Origin: Aestuariibius violaceus
GTDB lineage: Bacteria > Pseudomonadota > Alphaproteobacteria > Rhodobacterales > Rhodobacteraceae
Direction: 5' to 3'
NCBI RefSeq assembly: GCF_040779325.2
Contig: NZ_JBFONT020000004.1
Location: forward strand, 62,001-126,000
Length of the DNA stretch: 64,000 bases
The position numbers and the translations under genes were made by a program. The notes under the pieces are model-generated. The model made no database searches. It saw only the letters and a program-made list of their open reading frames with translations, and was not told the DNA's origin. Shown here in pieces: positions 50,324 through 59,873 of this stretch (position 1 is the first letter of the stretch; every line of letters begins with the position of its first letter).

Positions 50324-51487
50324 ATGCAGATCCGGCTCGCCACCTGGAACATCGAACATTTCAACGCGCTGTTCACCGCCGACAACCAGCCCACCCCGCC
50401 CGATCCCGACAAAGAAACCCGCTACCGCGTCACCGCGCAGGAACAGCTCGACGCCGTCGCCCTTGTCATCCAGGAGATCGACCCCGACATCCTCCTCGTG
50501 ATCGAGGCGCCCGGCACCACCACCTCCGGCACGCGCGACACGGTCACGGCGCTGAAAAACTTCGCGGCAGACCGAAACCTGCGCTGCAGCGACGCCGCCA
50601 TCGGCTTCAATTCCAGCGGCCAGCAGGAAATCGCCCTGATGTTCGACCCGGCCAAGGTCACCGTCGCCCACGATCCCGCCGGAAAGCCGCTGGCGATGAC
50701 CGAAGCCGCGCTTCGCGACCTCTCTACCGAAGAGCGCGCACAACAGCTCCCCCTCGCCCTCGATACACTCCGCGGCCGTAAAATCGACACAGCGCCCCGC
50801 TTCGACACGGTCTATCCCTTCGACAGCGAAGATGACCGCCTCCTCGAGATCTACCAGTTCACCCGCCCGCCTTTCGAGGCGCGGATCGGCCTCCTCGACG
50901 GCGGCACCGAGGTCTTCACCTTCCGGATGATCGGCGCCCACGTGAAATCGAAAGGTGTCTTCGATGTCTCCGACGAACTCAGGGACGAGATCAAGGATCT
51001 CTCCAACCGCCGCCGCATTCTCGCCGAAAGCCAGTGGATCCGCGACCGGGTCGACGAATATCTCGACGACGGCGAACCGGTCGTCGTGGCCGGCGATTTC
51101 AACGACGGCCCCGGCCTCGATTTCTACGAACGCCGCTTCGGCCGCTCCGGGGTCGAACTCACAGCGGGCGTTCTCGGCGATCCCGACCGCATCCTGCGCA
51201 CCCAGACACTGAAACCCAAATGGTCGGGCTCCAGCGGCTGGACGCCTGCAACCGCCAGTTTCTACCAGCGCGACACCGGCAAGTTCCTGAACGCCCTGAT
51301 CGACTTCATTCTCGTCTCGGAAAGGATCTATCGCCTCGCCGATCCCGCCTCCGATCCCTGGCGCATCTGGAATCCCTTCCGGCCCCGCAGCGCCTTCGAG
51401 GATCAGCCAGAGCTCAAAGCCGCGCTCAAGGACGCCTCCGACCACTTCCCCGTCACCTTCGACTTCGAGGTCTCGGGGTCGGCCTGA
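50324..51487 (+). CDS. Endonuclease/exonuclease/phosphatase-family phosphodiesterase
   Basis: A 387-residue EEP-fold enzyme with TWNIEHFN (N-terminal catalytic Asn), a middle Glu/Tyr region, AGDFNDGPG and the C-terminal DHFPVTFDF. The family cleaves phosphodiesters in nucleic acids or lipids, with the substrate unresolved. There is no signal peptide. The SD AAGGAG lies 8 bases before the ATG; the 150 bases upstream are comparatively AT-rich and may hold its promoter. Confidence 0.9.
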   Translation: MQIRLATWNIEHFNALFTADNQPTPPDPDKETRYRVTAQEQLDAVALVIQEIDPDILLVIEAPGTTTSGTRDTVTALKNFAADRNLRCSDAAIGFNSSGQQEIALMFDPAKVTVAHDPAGKPLAMTEAALRDLSTEERAQQLPLALDTLRGRKIDTAPRFDTVYPFDSEDDRLLEIYQFTRPPFEARIGLLDGGTEVFTFRMIGAHVKSKGVFDVSDELRDEIKDLSNRRRILAESQWIRDRVDEYLDDGEPVVVAGDFNDGPGLDFYERRFGRSGVELTAGVLGDPDRILRTQTLKPKWSGSSGWTPATASFYQRDTGKFLNALIDFILVSERIYRLADPASDPWRIWNPFRPRSAFEDQPELKAALKDASDHFPVTFDFEVSGSA

Positions 51488-51742
51488 ACATCGGGGAAAG
51501 ACCCATCGCCCGTCACGCATGACTCGCCTCGGGGCTTAACCTCTCGACAACACTTCCGGACCGTGCGGCGCGTTAACCCCGCTCCGTTGCCCGCGAATGT
51601 CCGACAGAAAGCCGACGCAAAGCCGACCGGATGCCGCAGTGCCATTTCGGCCTTATTCCCTGCATTAACAGATGAGTCGCGCCCGCCCCCGGGTTGCGCG
51701 GCCCAAAACCACAGCCCGCGCGCCTAACCTCTCGGCAAGGTT

Positions 51743-52906
51743 TCACCCGCCCAGAAGCGCATCGGCCAGCGCATTCATCAAGGCATCCCCCTGCGCCCCC
51801 ATCGGCGCGTTCAGCGTTACGGTGATCACCAGATCCCGCTCGGGGATCAGAGTCAGAACCGCATACCACATGGTATTCGACCCGTTATGCCAGACAGCGG
51901 TCAGCCCATGGGTCCGCATCTCCTGAACGACCCAGCCATACCCATAGTTTTCCGCCTGTCCGTCCCGCATCCGCAGGCAAGCCGCCGTGCTCAGAAATTC
52001 CGGCCGCTCGCCGCGGCACGCCGCCACATGCACCCGGCCCCATTCGAGCAAGTCATTGAGAGACATGTGCAAAGTGCCCGCAGGCCCCATCCAGGGCGGA
52101 TTGTCCGACCGGGCATCGCCTGGATCGACAGCCGTCAGATATCCGACAAAGCTCCGATGCCCCCACGGCGTGCCCGGACCATCGGGCGCCCCCGCCCCGA
52201 GGCTCGTCAGCCCCAGCGGTCCGGCAATCTCCTCGGCGACCAGAGCTTCCCAGTGCCGCCCGTCCAGCGTCTCCAGGACATGCCCCGCCAAGACATAGCC
52301 GGTATTGGAGTACCGAAACGTCCCGCGCTCGCCCCGGATCGGCTTGCCCCAGGCCGCCTCCAGCAACCGCCGCCGCTCCGCCCGCGCATCCGTCTCCTTC
52401 GACAAAAAGGCCCGATACGGCAGGTTCGGCGGCAAACCGGAGCGGTGCCCAAGCAACTCGTCCATGGTGATCCGCCGCCAGTCGGGATGCATCCCCTCCG
52501 CAAGATCCGGCAGAATCGCCTCCAAAGGTGATTTCAGATCAAGGGCTTGCCCCTCAACCCTCCGCATCGCGAGGGTCGCCGTGACCGACTTGGTGATCGA
52601 CCCCACATGCCAGGTGGCATCCTCGGGGACCGCCTCCGCCGATCCCTTGAACCGGTTGCCCCGCACCAAAAGCGTGGGTGCATCATCTCCGAACGCAAAT
52701 CCAGCACCGACCGCGACCGTCCCCATCCCGCGGGTTTCCGCCTCGAACACCGCCTGAAACCGCGCCGCCGGGTCTGCGACGCCCACCGTTGCAGCAGCAC
52801 AAAGCGCAAGACTTGATAAAATAGCACCTCGTCCCCGCCAAGCGCGCCCTCGCGCGGCCGGGCGGGCGGGCGTCGTGCGCAGCACGCGGGCGCCCGCAGC
52901 GGCCAT
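51743..52906 (-). CDS. Exported serine hydrolase, beta-lactamase/class C-like
   Basis: A 387-residue protein with the SxxK active site GSITKSV (about residue 102) and the class C pattern (YSNTGYVLAGHVLETLDG with the Tyr-x-Asn motif; VWHNGSNTMWYAV as the late HxG-like motif). It is related to penicillin-binding esterases. The first 27 codons come from a dispersed GC-rich repeat, so the true start is uncertain; the signal peptide core is ILSSLALCAAATVGVA. It begins one base after the stop of the acetyltransferase gene. Confidence 0.85.
   Translation of the reverse strand: MAAAGARVLRTTPARPAARGRAWRGRGAILSSLALCAAATVGVADPAARFQAVFEAETRGMGTVAVGAGFAFGDDAPTLLVRGNRFKGSAEAVPEDATWHVGSITKSVTATLAMRRVEGQALDLKSPLEAILPDLAEGMHPDWRRITMDELLGHRSGLPPNLPYRAFLSKETDARAERRRLLEAAWGKPIRGERGTFRYSNTGYVLAGHVLETLDGRHWEALVAEEIAGPLGLTSLGAGAPDGPGTPWGHRSFVGYLTAVDPGDARSDNPPWMGPAGTLHMSLNDLLEWGRVHVAACRGERPEFLSTAACLRMRDGQAENYGYGWVVQEMRTHGLTAVWHNGSNTMWYAVLTLIPERDLVITVTLNAPMGAQGDALMNALADALLGG
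52852..52897. repeat. GC-rich hairpin element, copy 2
   Basis: GCGCGGCCGGGCGGGCGGGC (52852-52871) then the hairpin CGTGC-GCA-GCACG and GCGGGCGCCCGC. Flanks match the copy at 16161-16208, while the hairpin arms differ in a self-compensating way. This copy overlaps the 5' coding end of the serine hydrolase gene. Confidence 0.65.
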
Positions 52907-52907
52907 C

Positions 52908-53507
52908 TCAGCCTCCGATCAGCGGGATCTGCGGCGCCGCCTCGGCCGGCAAAAGCCCCCGCAGCCGCGGATCGTCGAACACTTCCACCGATCGCTTATA
53001 GGGGCGGAACCCCATCTTCCGGTAAAACCCCAGCGCCCCAGGCGAATCGAGCGTGCAGGTATGCAGCCAAACCCGCTTGGCTCCTCCCTCCACCGCCCGA
53101 ACGAAGGCCTGAGCCATCAACCAGCGCCCAAGGCCGCGTCCCATCGCCTGCCTTGACAGGCCGAAAAACGCGATCTCGCACGCGCTCTCCGCGTCGAATT
53201 TCAACTCCAGAACGCCCGCTTCGTGTCCGTCACATTCAAGAACGAACAGCACCACCCCCGGCGCGCTCAACGCCTTCGCCAGATCCGAGGGGGACAAGGC
53301 GAGGCGCGAGGCCCACAGCCACTCCGATCCTACCCTCCGGAAAAGCCTGCGATAGGCGTCCGGATCCGGCTTCGACACCTCGCAAAGGCGGACGCCTTCG
53401 GGCGCAGAGGTGACAGGCGACAGGTCCCGCAACGCACGATCGAGATAGGTGACAACGGCCGCAACCTTGCCCGCGGGCACATCGAAATATCCATCGCGCA
53501 GCTCCAT
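52908..53507 (-). CDS. GNAT-family acetyltransferase
   Basis: A 199-residue GNAT protein with the acetyl-CoA loop FGLSRQAMGRGLGRWLMAQAF and a late GALGFYRKMGFRPYKRS. The start is set at 53507 (MELRDGYFDVP), the natural family N-terminus; an ATG at 53555 adds 16 residues. It is upstream of the serine hydrolase gene and divergent from dprA. Confidence 0.86.
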   Translation of the reverse strand: MELRDGYFDVPAGKVAAVVTYLDRALRDLSPVTSAPEGVRLCEVSKPDPDAYRRLFRRVGSEWLWASRLALSPSDLAKALSAPGVVLFVLECDGHEAGVLELKFDAESACEIAFFGLSRQAMGRGLGRWLMAQAFVRAVEGGAKRVWLHTCTLDSPGALGFYRKMGFRPYKRSVEVFDDPRLRGLLPAEAAPQIPLIGG

Positions 53508-53605
53508 TCGCCGGACGATAGAGCCATGACGCAGCCGGCAGCAATCCCTCCGCATTTCTTTCTTCGTGTTTACCTTCAGTTAACCGCGTTGCCGTATCAC
53601 TGGAA

Positions 53606-54763
53606 TTGCAACAGGCGGAGCTGCCGTTTTTGACCGAGGCCCGGACATCTTCCGCAGAGACCCACGACCCTTCCACCCAGAAGGGTTCGGACCTCGACTG
53701 GCTCCGCCTGCTGCGCTCCCGCCGCGTCGGCGTCTCGACCTTCTTCCGCCTTCTCGCCGAACATGGCAGCGCCCGTGCCGCGCTGGCCGAACTCCCCGCC
53801 ATCGCCCGGGCAGCCGGGATCGACGATTATGCCCCCTGTCCCACCGCCGTCGCCCAGACCGAACTCAAGGCGGGCCAGTCCGCCCGCGCCACGCTGATCC
53901 GGTGGGACAGTGGCGCCTACCCGGCCGCCTTGCGCGAGATTGACGACCCGCCCCCGCTTCTCTGGGCGGTGGGTCGCGTCGACCTGCTAAACGCGCCTGG
54001 CAAGATTGCCCTTGTCGGTGCCCGTAACGCCTCCTCCCTCGGCACCCGCATGGCCGCCTCGCTTGCGGGCAAGCTTGGCGCGGAAGGCAAGATCATCGTC
54101 TCGGGCCTTGCCCGCGGCATCGATACCGCCGCCCACAATGCGGCGCTTGACACCGGAACGATCGCGGTCGTCGCAGGCGGGGTCGACATCTGCTATCCGG
54201 CAGAAAACATGAACCTGTTCGACGGGATCCAGCACAAGGGCCTGATCCTGTCGGAACAGCCGATGGGCCTGCAGCCCCAGGCGCGCCACTTCCCGCGCCG
54301 CAACCGGATCATCTCGGGCCTGTCCCAAGCCGTCGTCGTGGTCGAAGCGGCCGCGAAATCCGGCAGCCTGATCACCGCCCGTACCGCGCTCGATCAGGGG
54401 CGGGAGGTTCTGGCCGTCCCCGGCCACCCCTTCGACGCCCGCGCCGCAGGCTGCAACATGCTGATCCGCGACGGGGCGCGCCTCGTCCGCGGCCCCGCCG
54501 ACATCCTCGAAAGCCTAACCCCCGAACAGCCGCTTGCCGAGCAACTCCCCCTGCCCGATCCGACACCGCCCAAACGCACCCTGCGGGAAACGGCGGCGAT
54601 CCACAGCCAGATCCTCGCCCGCCTCGGGCCGTCACCGGTCGCCGAGGATCAGCTCATCCGCGACTTGTCAGGCCCAGCGCAGGAAGTCACACCAGCCCTT
54701 GTCGACCTCGAACTCGACGGCAAGATCCAGCGGCACCCGGGTGGCCTGCTTTCGCGACCCTAG
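53606..54763 (+). CDS. dprA: DNA-processing protein DprA
   Basis: A 385-residue protein with the Rossmann-like DprA core (VGARNASSLGTRMA; SGLARGIDTAAHNAAL; FPRRNRIISGLSQAVVVVEA) and a C-terminal winged-helix domain (LARLGPSPVAEDQLIRDL). DprA loads RecA on single-stranded DNA taken up in transformation. No ATG fits the family N-terminus; TTG at 53606 is used. Its stop overlaps that of a convergent exported protein by 4 bases, and topA lies downstream. Confidence 0.93.
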   Translation: MQQAELPFLTEARTSSAETHDPSTQKGSDLDWLRLLRSRRVGVSTFFRLLAEHGSARAALAELPAIARAAGIDDYAPCPTAVAQTELKAGQSARATLIRWDSGAYPAALREIDDPPPLLWAVGRVDLLNAPGKIALVGARNASSLGTRMAASLAGKLGAEGKIIVSGLARGIDTAAHNAALDTGTIAVVAGGVDICYPAENMNLFDGIQHKGLILSEQPMGLQPQARHFPRRNRIISGLSQAVVVVEAAAKSGSLITARTALDQGREVLAVPGHPFDARAAGCNMLIRDGARLVRGPADILESLTPEQPLAEQLPLPDPTPPKRTLRETAAIHSQILARLGPSPVAEDQLIRDLSGPAQEVTPALVDLELDGKIQRHPGGLLSRP

Positions 54764-55191
54764 GGGCAAACGCCGCTCAGGAACGCCGCGTAGTCGTCGC
54801 AATAGGCCTCAGCCGCCCACCACGCATCGGTCGCTCCGATCTCATAGACCTCGGGCCGCCACTGGCCGCCCTGACGATAGAGAAACGCCACCATCTGCGT
54901 CCCGTCGAACAGCGAAAACGGCTCGTTGTCGCGCAGCACCATGGGCGTCTGGTTCAACGCGATCCGCCGCCCGCCCGGCCGCTGGGCGTTCACGATCGCA
55001 AATCCCCGGTCGCCCTCATACAGCAGCGTGTCGACCACGAACTCCACCGGCGGCCCCAGATCGTATTCCGCGAACGGCCGCAGCGCATCCAGCATGTCGC
55101 GCCGCAAATCGGACCCGCGCGGCGGCTCGGCTGGTGCCGCGGCCGAAACCCCTGCCAGACAAAGAAGAAATGCGCTCAAGATCCCACGCAT
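54760..55191 (-). CDS. Small exported protein of unknown function
   Basis: A 143-residue protein with signal peptide MRGILSAFLLCLAGVSAAA and a mature region containing Trp and two Cys near the C-terminus (ATDAWWAAEAYCDDYAAFLSGVCP). Strands such as EFVVDTLLYEGDRGFAIVNAQRP suggest a beta-rich domain. Not recognised. It lies in the dprA-topA space on the opposite strand. Confidence 0.78.
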   Translation of the reverse strand: MRGILSAFLLCLAGVSAAAPAEPPRGSDLRRDMLDALRPFAEYDLGPPVEFVVDTLLYEGDRGFAIVNAQRPGGRRIALNQTPMVLRDNEPFSLFDGTQMVAFLYRQGGQWRPEVYEIGATDAWWAAEAYCDDYAAFLSGVCP

Positions 55192-55307
55192 CCTGTCCTC
55201 CTACCTCTCATTCCCGTACCGCGGGCAGCGATTGCCCGCATTGACAAAGCCCCCGTAGACCCCACATCTCTCGCCGCCACGAGCCTCCGTTCCCCGAAAG
55301 GATCTTC

Positions 55308-58013
55308 ATGCCCGTCGTCGTCGTCGAGTCACCCGCGAAGGCAAAGACCATCAACAAGTATCTCGGCCCCGACTATACCGTGCTCGCCTCCTATGGCCAT
55401 GTCCGCGACCTTCCTGCAAAGGACGGATCGGTCGATACGGATCACGATTTCGACATGACGTGGGAGGTCGCGCCGGAAAGCAAGAAGCATGTGAAGGCGA
55501 TCGCCGATGCCCTGGCCGAAGACGGCGAACTGATTCTCGCAACCGACCCCGACCGCGAAGGCGAAGCGATCTCCTGGCACCTGCAGGAGGCGCTGACCAA
55601 GCGAAAGTCGATCAAGAAGGACACGCCGGTCAGCCGCGTGGTCTTCAATGCAATCACCAAGACCGCCGTGACCGAGGCGATGAAGAACCCCCGCAAGGTC
55701 GATATGGAACTGGTCGAGGCGTATCTCGCCCGCCGCGCGCTCGACTACCTCGTGGGGTTCAACCTCTCGCCCGTCCTCTGGCGCAAGCTGCCCGGCGCGA
55801 AATCCGCAGGACGGGTCCAATCGGTTGCCCTGCGCCTCGTCGTCGAACGCGAGATGGAGATCGAGGCGTTCCGGCCGCAGGAATACTGGTCGGTCAAAGC
55901 CATCTTCGTCACCCCCCGCGGGCAAGACTTCGAAGCGCGGATGACCGTCCATGGCGGCAAGAAGCTCGACCGCTTCGATCTGGGCGATGCAACGGCGGCG
56001 GAGCTTGCCGTTAATGCCGCCGTAACCCGAAGCTTCCAGATTGCCAGCGTCGAGGCGAAACCGGGCACCCGCAATCCCGCGCCGCCCTTCATGACGTCGA
56101 CCCTGCAACAGGAGGCATCGCGCAAATTCGGCTTCGGCGCCAAGCAGACGATGAGCGCCGCGCAACGCCTCTACGAGGCGGGCCACATCACCTACATGCG
56201 GACCGACGGGATCGACATGGCGCCAGAGGCCGTGATGGCTGCCCGCGATGCGATCAAGGCGGTCTACGGGGAAAACTACCTCCCCAATTCGCCGCGCATG
56301 TACAAGAATAAGGCCAAGAACGCGCAAGAGGCGCATGAATGCATCCGGCCCACGGACCTGGCCGCCTCGACCGACAAGTTGCGCATCTCCGACGCCGACC
56401 AGCGCAAGCTCTACGACCTGATCTACAAGCGTACCATCGCCAGCCAGATGGCCGCGGCAAAGCTGGAACGCACGACGGTCGAAATCGAAAGCGCCGACAA
56501 ACAGGTCGGCTTCCGCGCCACCGGCCAGCGCATCGTCTTCGAGGGCTTCCTCAAGATCTATGTCGAGGGCCGTGACGACGTGACCGACGATGACGAAGGC
56601 ATCCTGCCTCAGATCATGCAGGGCGAACCGGCAGAGTTCGCCGCCGCGACCAAGCTGTCCGAGGACTACGCCAAGGCCGGCGCCAAATCCGACGACGTGA
56701 TTGACGACGCGCCCGCCGCTTCCGGCCTGCAATCGAACGGCCACGCGATCCTTGCGGACAAGGCGGTGCTTGGACTGCAGCACCACACCCAGCCGCCGCC
56801 CCGCTATACCGAAGCGACGCTGGTCAAACGGATGGAAGAGCTCGGCATCGGCCGCCCCTCAACCTACGCGTCGATCCTCGACCGGATCCAAGACCGCGGC
56901 TATGTCCAGAAAGACCGCAACCGCCTGATTCCAGAGGATAAAGGGCGTCTTGTCACTGCCTTCCTTGCCAATTACTTCAGCCGATATGTCGAGTACGACT
57001 ATACCGCCTCGCTCGAGGAGGAGCTCGACGACATCACCGCCGGGGAACGCGACTGGAAAGAGGTTTTGGCCCGGTTCTGGCGCGATTTTTCCGCCGCCCT
57101 GTCCGAGACGTCAGAGCTGCGCATCACCGACGTCCTCGAAAAGATCAACGAGATCCTCGAACCCCATCTCTTCCCGGCGAAACCCGACGGCTCGGACCCG
57201 CGCCTCTGTCCCAATTGCGGCGAAGGGCGCCTGTCGATGCGCACCGCCCGCTCCGGCGGGGCCTTCATCGGCTGCTCGAACTACCCGAATTGCCGCTATA
57301 CCCGCCCCTTCGGCCCGCCCACCGACGACACCGCCCCCACCTCCGGCATTCCGCCCGAAGGCAAGATGCTGGGCGAGGATCAGGGCGATCCGATCTGGCT
57401 CCACGATGGCCGCTTCGGGCCCTATGTCCAACGCGGCGAGGTCAGCGAAGAGAACAAGAAGCCACCCCGCCAGTCCGTCCCGAAGGACTGGCCCATCGAC
57501 ACGCTCGACCTGGAAAAGGCGCTGATGCTGTTGAACCTGCCGCGTGAAGTCGGCCCCCATCCCGAAGACGGCGTGATGATCTGGGCCTCCATCGGCCGCT
57601 ACGGCCCCTTCCTGCGCCACAGCGAGGATCCGGCGAAAGGCGGCAAGACCGCCAACCTGCCCGAGGTCGACGACGTCTTCACCATCGGCATGAACCGCGC
57701 GGTCGAGGAGCTGGCCAAGAAACCCACGCGCGGCGGCCGAGGCCAAACTGCCAAGCCCTTGAAAGAGCTAGGCGATCATCCCGAGAACGGCGGCCCGGTC
57801 AACGTGATGGAAGGTCGCTACGGGCCTTACGTGAAATGGGATAAGATCAACGCCACGATCCCCAAGGGCATCGACCCCCAAGCCATCACGATGGAAGAGG
57901 CTGTCGCCCTCGTTACTGCCCGGGCAGCAAAATCCGGCAAGAAGCCGGCGAAAAAGAAAGCCGCCCCGCGCAAGAAGGCCGCGACGAAAAAGCCGACTGC
58001 GGCAAAGGGATAG
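55308..58013 (+). CDS. topA: DNA topoisomerase I
   Basis: A 901-residue type IA topoisomerase. TOPRIM is at the N-terminus (VESPAKAKTINKYLG; ATDPDREGEAISWHL), SAGRVQSVALRLV follows, and the active-site Tyr is in ITYMRTDGIDM near residue 304. A C4 zinc-finger region (CPNCGEG...CSNYPNC) is near 629-663, then several Ala/Gly/Lys-rich repeat modules. The C-terminus is a Lys/Ala tail (KKPAKKKAAPRKKAATKK), usual in alphaproteobacteria. The enzyme relaxes negative supercoils. Confidence 0.97.
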   Translation: MPVVVVESPAKAKTINKYLGPDYTVLASYGHVRDLPAKDGSVDTDHDFDMTWEVAPESKKHVKAIADALAEDGELILATDPDREGEAISWHLQEALTKRKSIKKDTPVSRVVFNAITKTAVTEAMKNPRKVDMELVEAYLARRALDYLVGFNLSPVLWRKLPGAKSAGRVQSVALRLVVEREMEIEAFRPQEYWSVKAIFVTPRGQDFEARMTVHGGKKLDRFDLGDATAAELAVNAAVTRSFQIASVEAKPGTRNPAPPFMTSTLQQEASRKFGFGAKQTMSAAQRLYEAGHITYMRTDGIDMAPEAVMAARDAIKAVYGENYLPNSPRMYKNKAKNAQEAHECIRPTDLAASTDKLRISDADQRKLYDLIYKRTIASQMAAAKLERTTVEIESADKQVGFRATGQRIVFEGFLKIYVEGRDDVTDDDEGILPQIMQGEPAEFAAATKLSEDYAKAGAKSDDVIDDAPAASGLQSNGHAILADKAVLGLQHHTQPPPRYTEATLVKRMEELGIGRPSTYASILDRIQDRGYVQKDRNRLIPEDKGRLVTAFLANYFSRYVEYDYTASLEEELDDITAGERDWKEVLARFWRDFSAALSETSELRITDVLEKINEILEPHLFPAKPDGSDPRLCPNCGEGRLSMRTARSGGAFIGCSNYPNCRYTRPFGPPTDDTAPTSGIPPEGKMLGEDQGDPIWLHDGRFGPYVQRGEVSEENKKPPRQSVPKDWPIDTLDLEKALMLLNLPREVGPHPEDGVMIWASIGRYGPFLRHSEDPAKGGKTANLPEVDDVFTIGMNRAVEELAKKPTRGGRGQTAKPLKELGDHPENGGPVNVMEGRYGPYVKWDKINATIPKGIDPQAITMEEAVALVTARAAKSGKKPAKKKAAPRKKAATKKPTAAKG

Positions 58014-58286
58014 GACGGCTCGATCTGAGGGCTCAGGACATATGTGGAAGCCAGACTACGGCTGATCCGGACCGAGAAAATCTACCTAAGAGAGAAATTC
58101 GAGAGCGAGTAACCCTTCTTGAGCGAGACAGACCGCAGTTTTCTGGAAATGTTGCTTGAAATCAGGGCGGTATGACGAATCTCTAAGGGGTGTCTGCTTT
58201 TAGGTGACGTTGGGTCGTGCTTCGCGTTGACATTCCGCGATCCCTCACGCCACAACGGCTTGAGGGAGATTTTGAAGGGCTCTGGG

Positions 58287-58982
58287 ATGCAGAAGATCTA
58301 TGCCGACGCGAACGAAGCGCTCGACGGGCTTCTTTTCGATGGCATGTTCATCGCCGCGGGCGGCTTCGGTCTATGCGGCATCCCCGAACTCCTGCTTGCC
58401 GCCATCAAGGACGCCGGCACCAAGAACCTCACCTTCGCCTCTAACAATGCCGGCGTCGACGATTTCGGCATCGGCATCCTGCTGCAGACCAAGCAGGTCA
58501 AGAAGATGATCTCATCCTATGTGGGCGAGAACGCCGAATTCATGCGCCAGTATCTTGCCGAAGAACTCGAGATCGAGTTCAACCCCCAAGGCACTCTCGC
58601 CGAACGGATGCGCGCCGGTGGCGCCGGGATCCCCGGCTTCTATACCAAGACCGGCGTCGGCACCGTCATCGCCGACGGCAAGGAACACAAGGATTTCGAC
58701 GGAGAGACCTACGTCCTCGAACGGGGGATCGTGGCAGATCTGTCCATCGTCAAGGCGTGGAAGGCGGACGATACGGGCAACCTCGTCTTCCGCAAGACCG
58801 CCCGCAATTTCAATCCCCCTGCCGCCATGTGCGGCAAGGTCTGCGTCGCAGAGGTCGAAGAGATCGTGCCCCGGGGCTCTCTCGATCCGGATCATATCCA
58901 CCTCCCGGGCATTTATGTTCACCGGTTGATCCAGGGAGATCACGAAAAACGCATCGAACAGCGCACCATACGGGAGAGTTGA
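58287..58982 (+). CDS. scoA: 3-oxoacid (succinyl-CoA) CoA-transferase subunit A
   Basis: A 231-residue protein of CoA transferase family I alpha chains: GFGLCGIPELLLAAI near residue 27, SYVGENAEFMRQYLAEELEIE and GTLAERMRAGGAGIPGFYT. With subunit B it moves CoA from succinyl-CoA to acetoacetate. The start at 58287 follows GAAGGGC. A 273-base lower-GC spacer before it, after topA, includes TTGACA at 58227 as a possible -35 box; no other signal is evident. Confidence 0.95.
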   Translation: MQKIYADANEALDGLLFDGMFIAAGGFGLCGIPELLLAAIKDAGTKNLTFASNNAGVDDFGIGILLQTKQVKKMISSYVGENAEFMRQYLAEELEIEFNPQGTLAERMRAGGAGIPGFYTKTGVGTVIADGKEHKDFDGETYVLERGIVADLSIVKAWKADDTGNLVFRKTARNFNPPAAMCGKVCVAEVEEIVPRGSLDPDHIHLPGIYVHRLIQGDHEKRIEQRTIRES

Positions 58983-58985
58983 GCC

Positions 58986-59222
58986 ATGAAGGATTTTGAT
59001 TTGCAGGATACGCAGAAAACTCGGAAGCAGATATCCGAAGAGTTTTACGGCTGGATCCTCGAAGCGCGGAAACTCGTCGATTCTCACTTCCCGAACGAGG
59101 CGAAGGGCGCCCATAACTCGCTGGTGATCGAAACCGCCAAGGCGCTGATGACCATGAACAAGATGGACGCGATGCATACGGCCGTTGATGCGCTCCGCAA
59201 GGAATTGATCGAAGGAAACTGA
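58986..59222 (+). CDS. Small helical protein inserted between scoA and scoB
   Basis: A 78-residue, charged, alpha-helical protein (ISEEFYGWILEARKLVDSHFP; VIETAKALMTMNKMDAMHTAVDALRKELIEG). It starts 4 bases after scoA (GGAGAG upstream) and ends 6 bases before scoB, so it is translated within the operon. Not recognised. Candidates are an accessory or regulatory subunit of the CoA transferase, or an unrelated insertion; no signal peptide or metal motif is seen. Confidence 0.8.
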   Translation: MKDFDLQDTQKTRKQISEEFYGWILEARKLVDSHFPNEAKGAHNSLVIETAKALMTMNKMDAMHTAVDALRKELIEGN

Positions 59223-59227
59223 CCAAG

Positions 59228-59854
59228 ATGCCCTGGGATCGCAACCAGATGGCGGCGCGCGCCGCTCAGGAGCTTGAGGACGGGATGTATGTCAATCTCG
59301 GCATTGGCATCCCCACGCTCGTGTCGAACCACATCCCCGAAGGCATCGACGTCACGCTCCAGTCCGAAAACGGGATGCTGGGCATGGGCCCCTTCCCGAC
59401 GGAAAACGAGGTCGATCCCGACCTGATCAATGCCGGCAAGCAAACGATCACCGAGCTTGAACGGACGAGCTATTTCGACAGTGCAACCAGCTTCGGCATG
59501 ATCCGCGGCGGCAAGATCGCGATGGCGATCCTCGGCGCGATGGAAGTGGCCGAAAACGGCGATCTCGCCAACTGGATGATCCCCGGCAAGCTGGTCAAGG
59601 GCATGGGCGGCGCGATGGACCTCGTCGCGGGCGTCGGTCGTGTCGTCGTCGTGATGGATCACACGAACAAGGCGGGTGAATCGAAGATCCTCGACCGTTG
59701 CACCCTGCCGCTGACGGGGACCGGCGTCGTCGACCGGATCATCACCAATCTCGGCGTCCTCGACGTGACCCACAAAGGCCTGCATATCGCAGAGCTCGCC
59801 CCCGACGTGACGCGGGACGAGATCGTGTCGAAGACGAAGGGCAAGATCGTCTGA
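59228..59854 (+). CDS. scoB: 3-oxoacid (succinyl-CoA) CoA-transferase subunit B
   Basis: A 208-residue beta chain with the catalytic Glu segment QSENGMLGMGPFP and INAGKQTITELERTSYFDSATSFGMIRGGK, typical of ScoB. It forms the active heterodimer with the protein encoded at 58287. It is separated from scoA only by the 78-residue gene. Confidence 0.95.
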   Translation: MPWDRNQMAARAAQELEDGMYVNLGIGIPTLVSNHIPEGIDVTLQSENGMLGMGPFPTENEVDPDLINAGKQTITELERTSYFDSATSFGMIRGGKIAMAILGAMEVAENGDLANWMIPGKLVKGMGGAMDLVAGVGRVVVVMDHTNKAGESKILDRCTLPLTGTGVVDRIITNLGVLDVTHKGLHIAELAPDVTRDEIVSKTKGKIV

Positions 59855-59873
59855 TGCCCGCCCGGGCCCGCCG

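Noticed and set aside
51537..51738. Two copies of TAACCTCTCGrCAA 188 bases apart between the EEP-family and serine hydrolase genes
   Set aside because: Only 14 bases each, with no further symmetry or recognisable partner. Too little to call a repeat or site.
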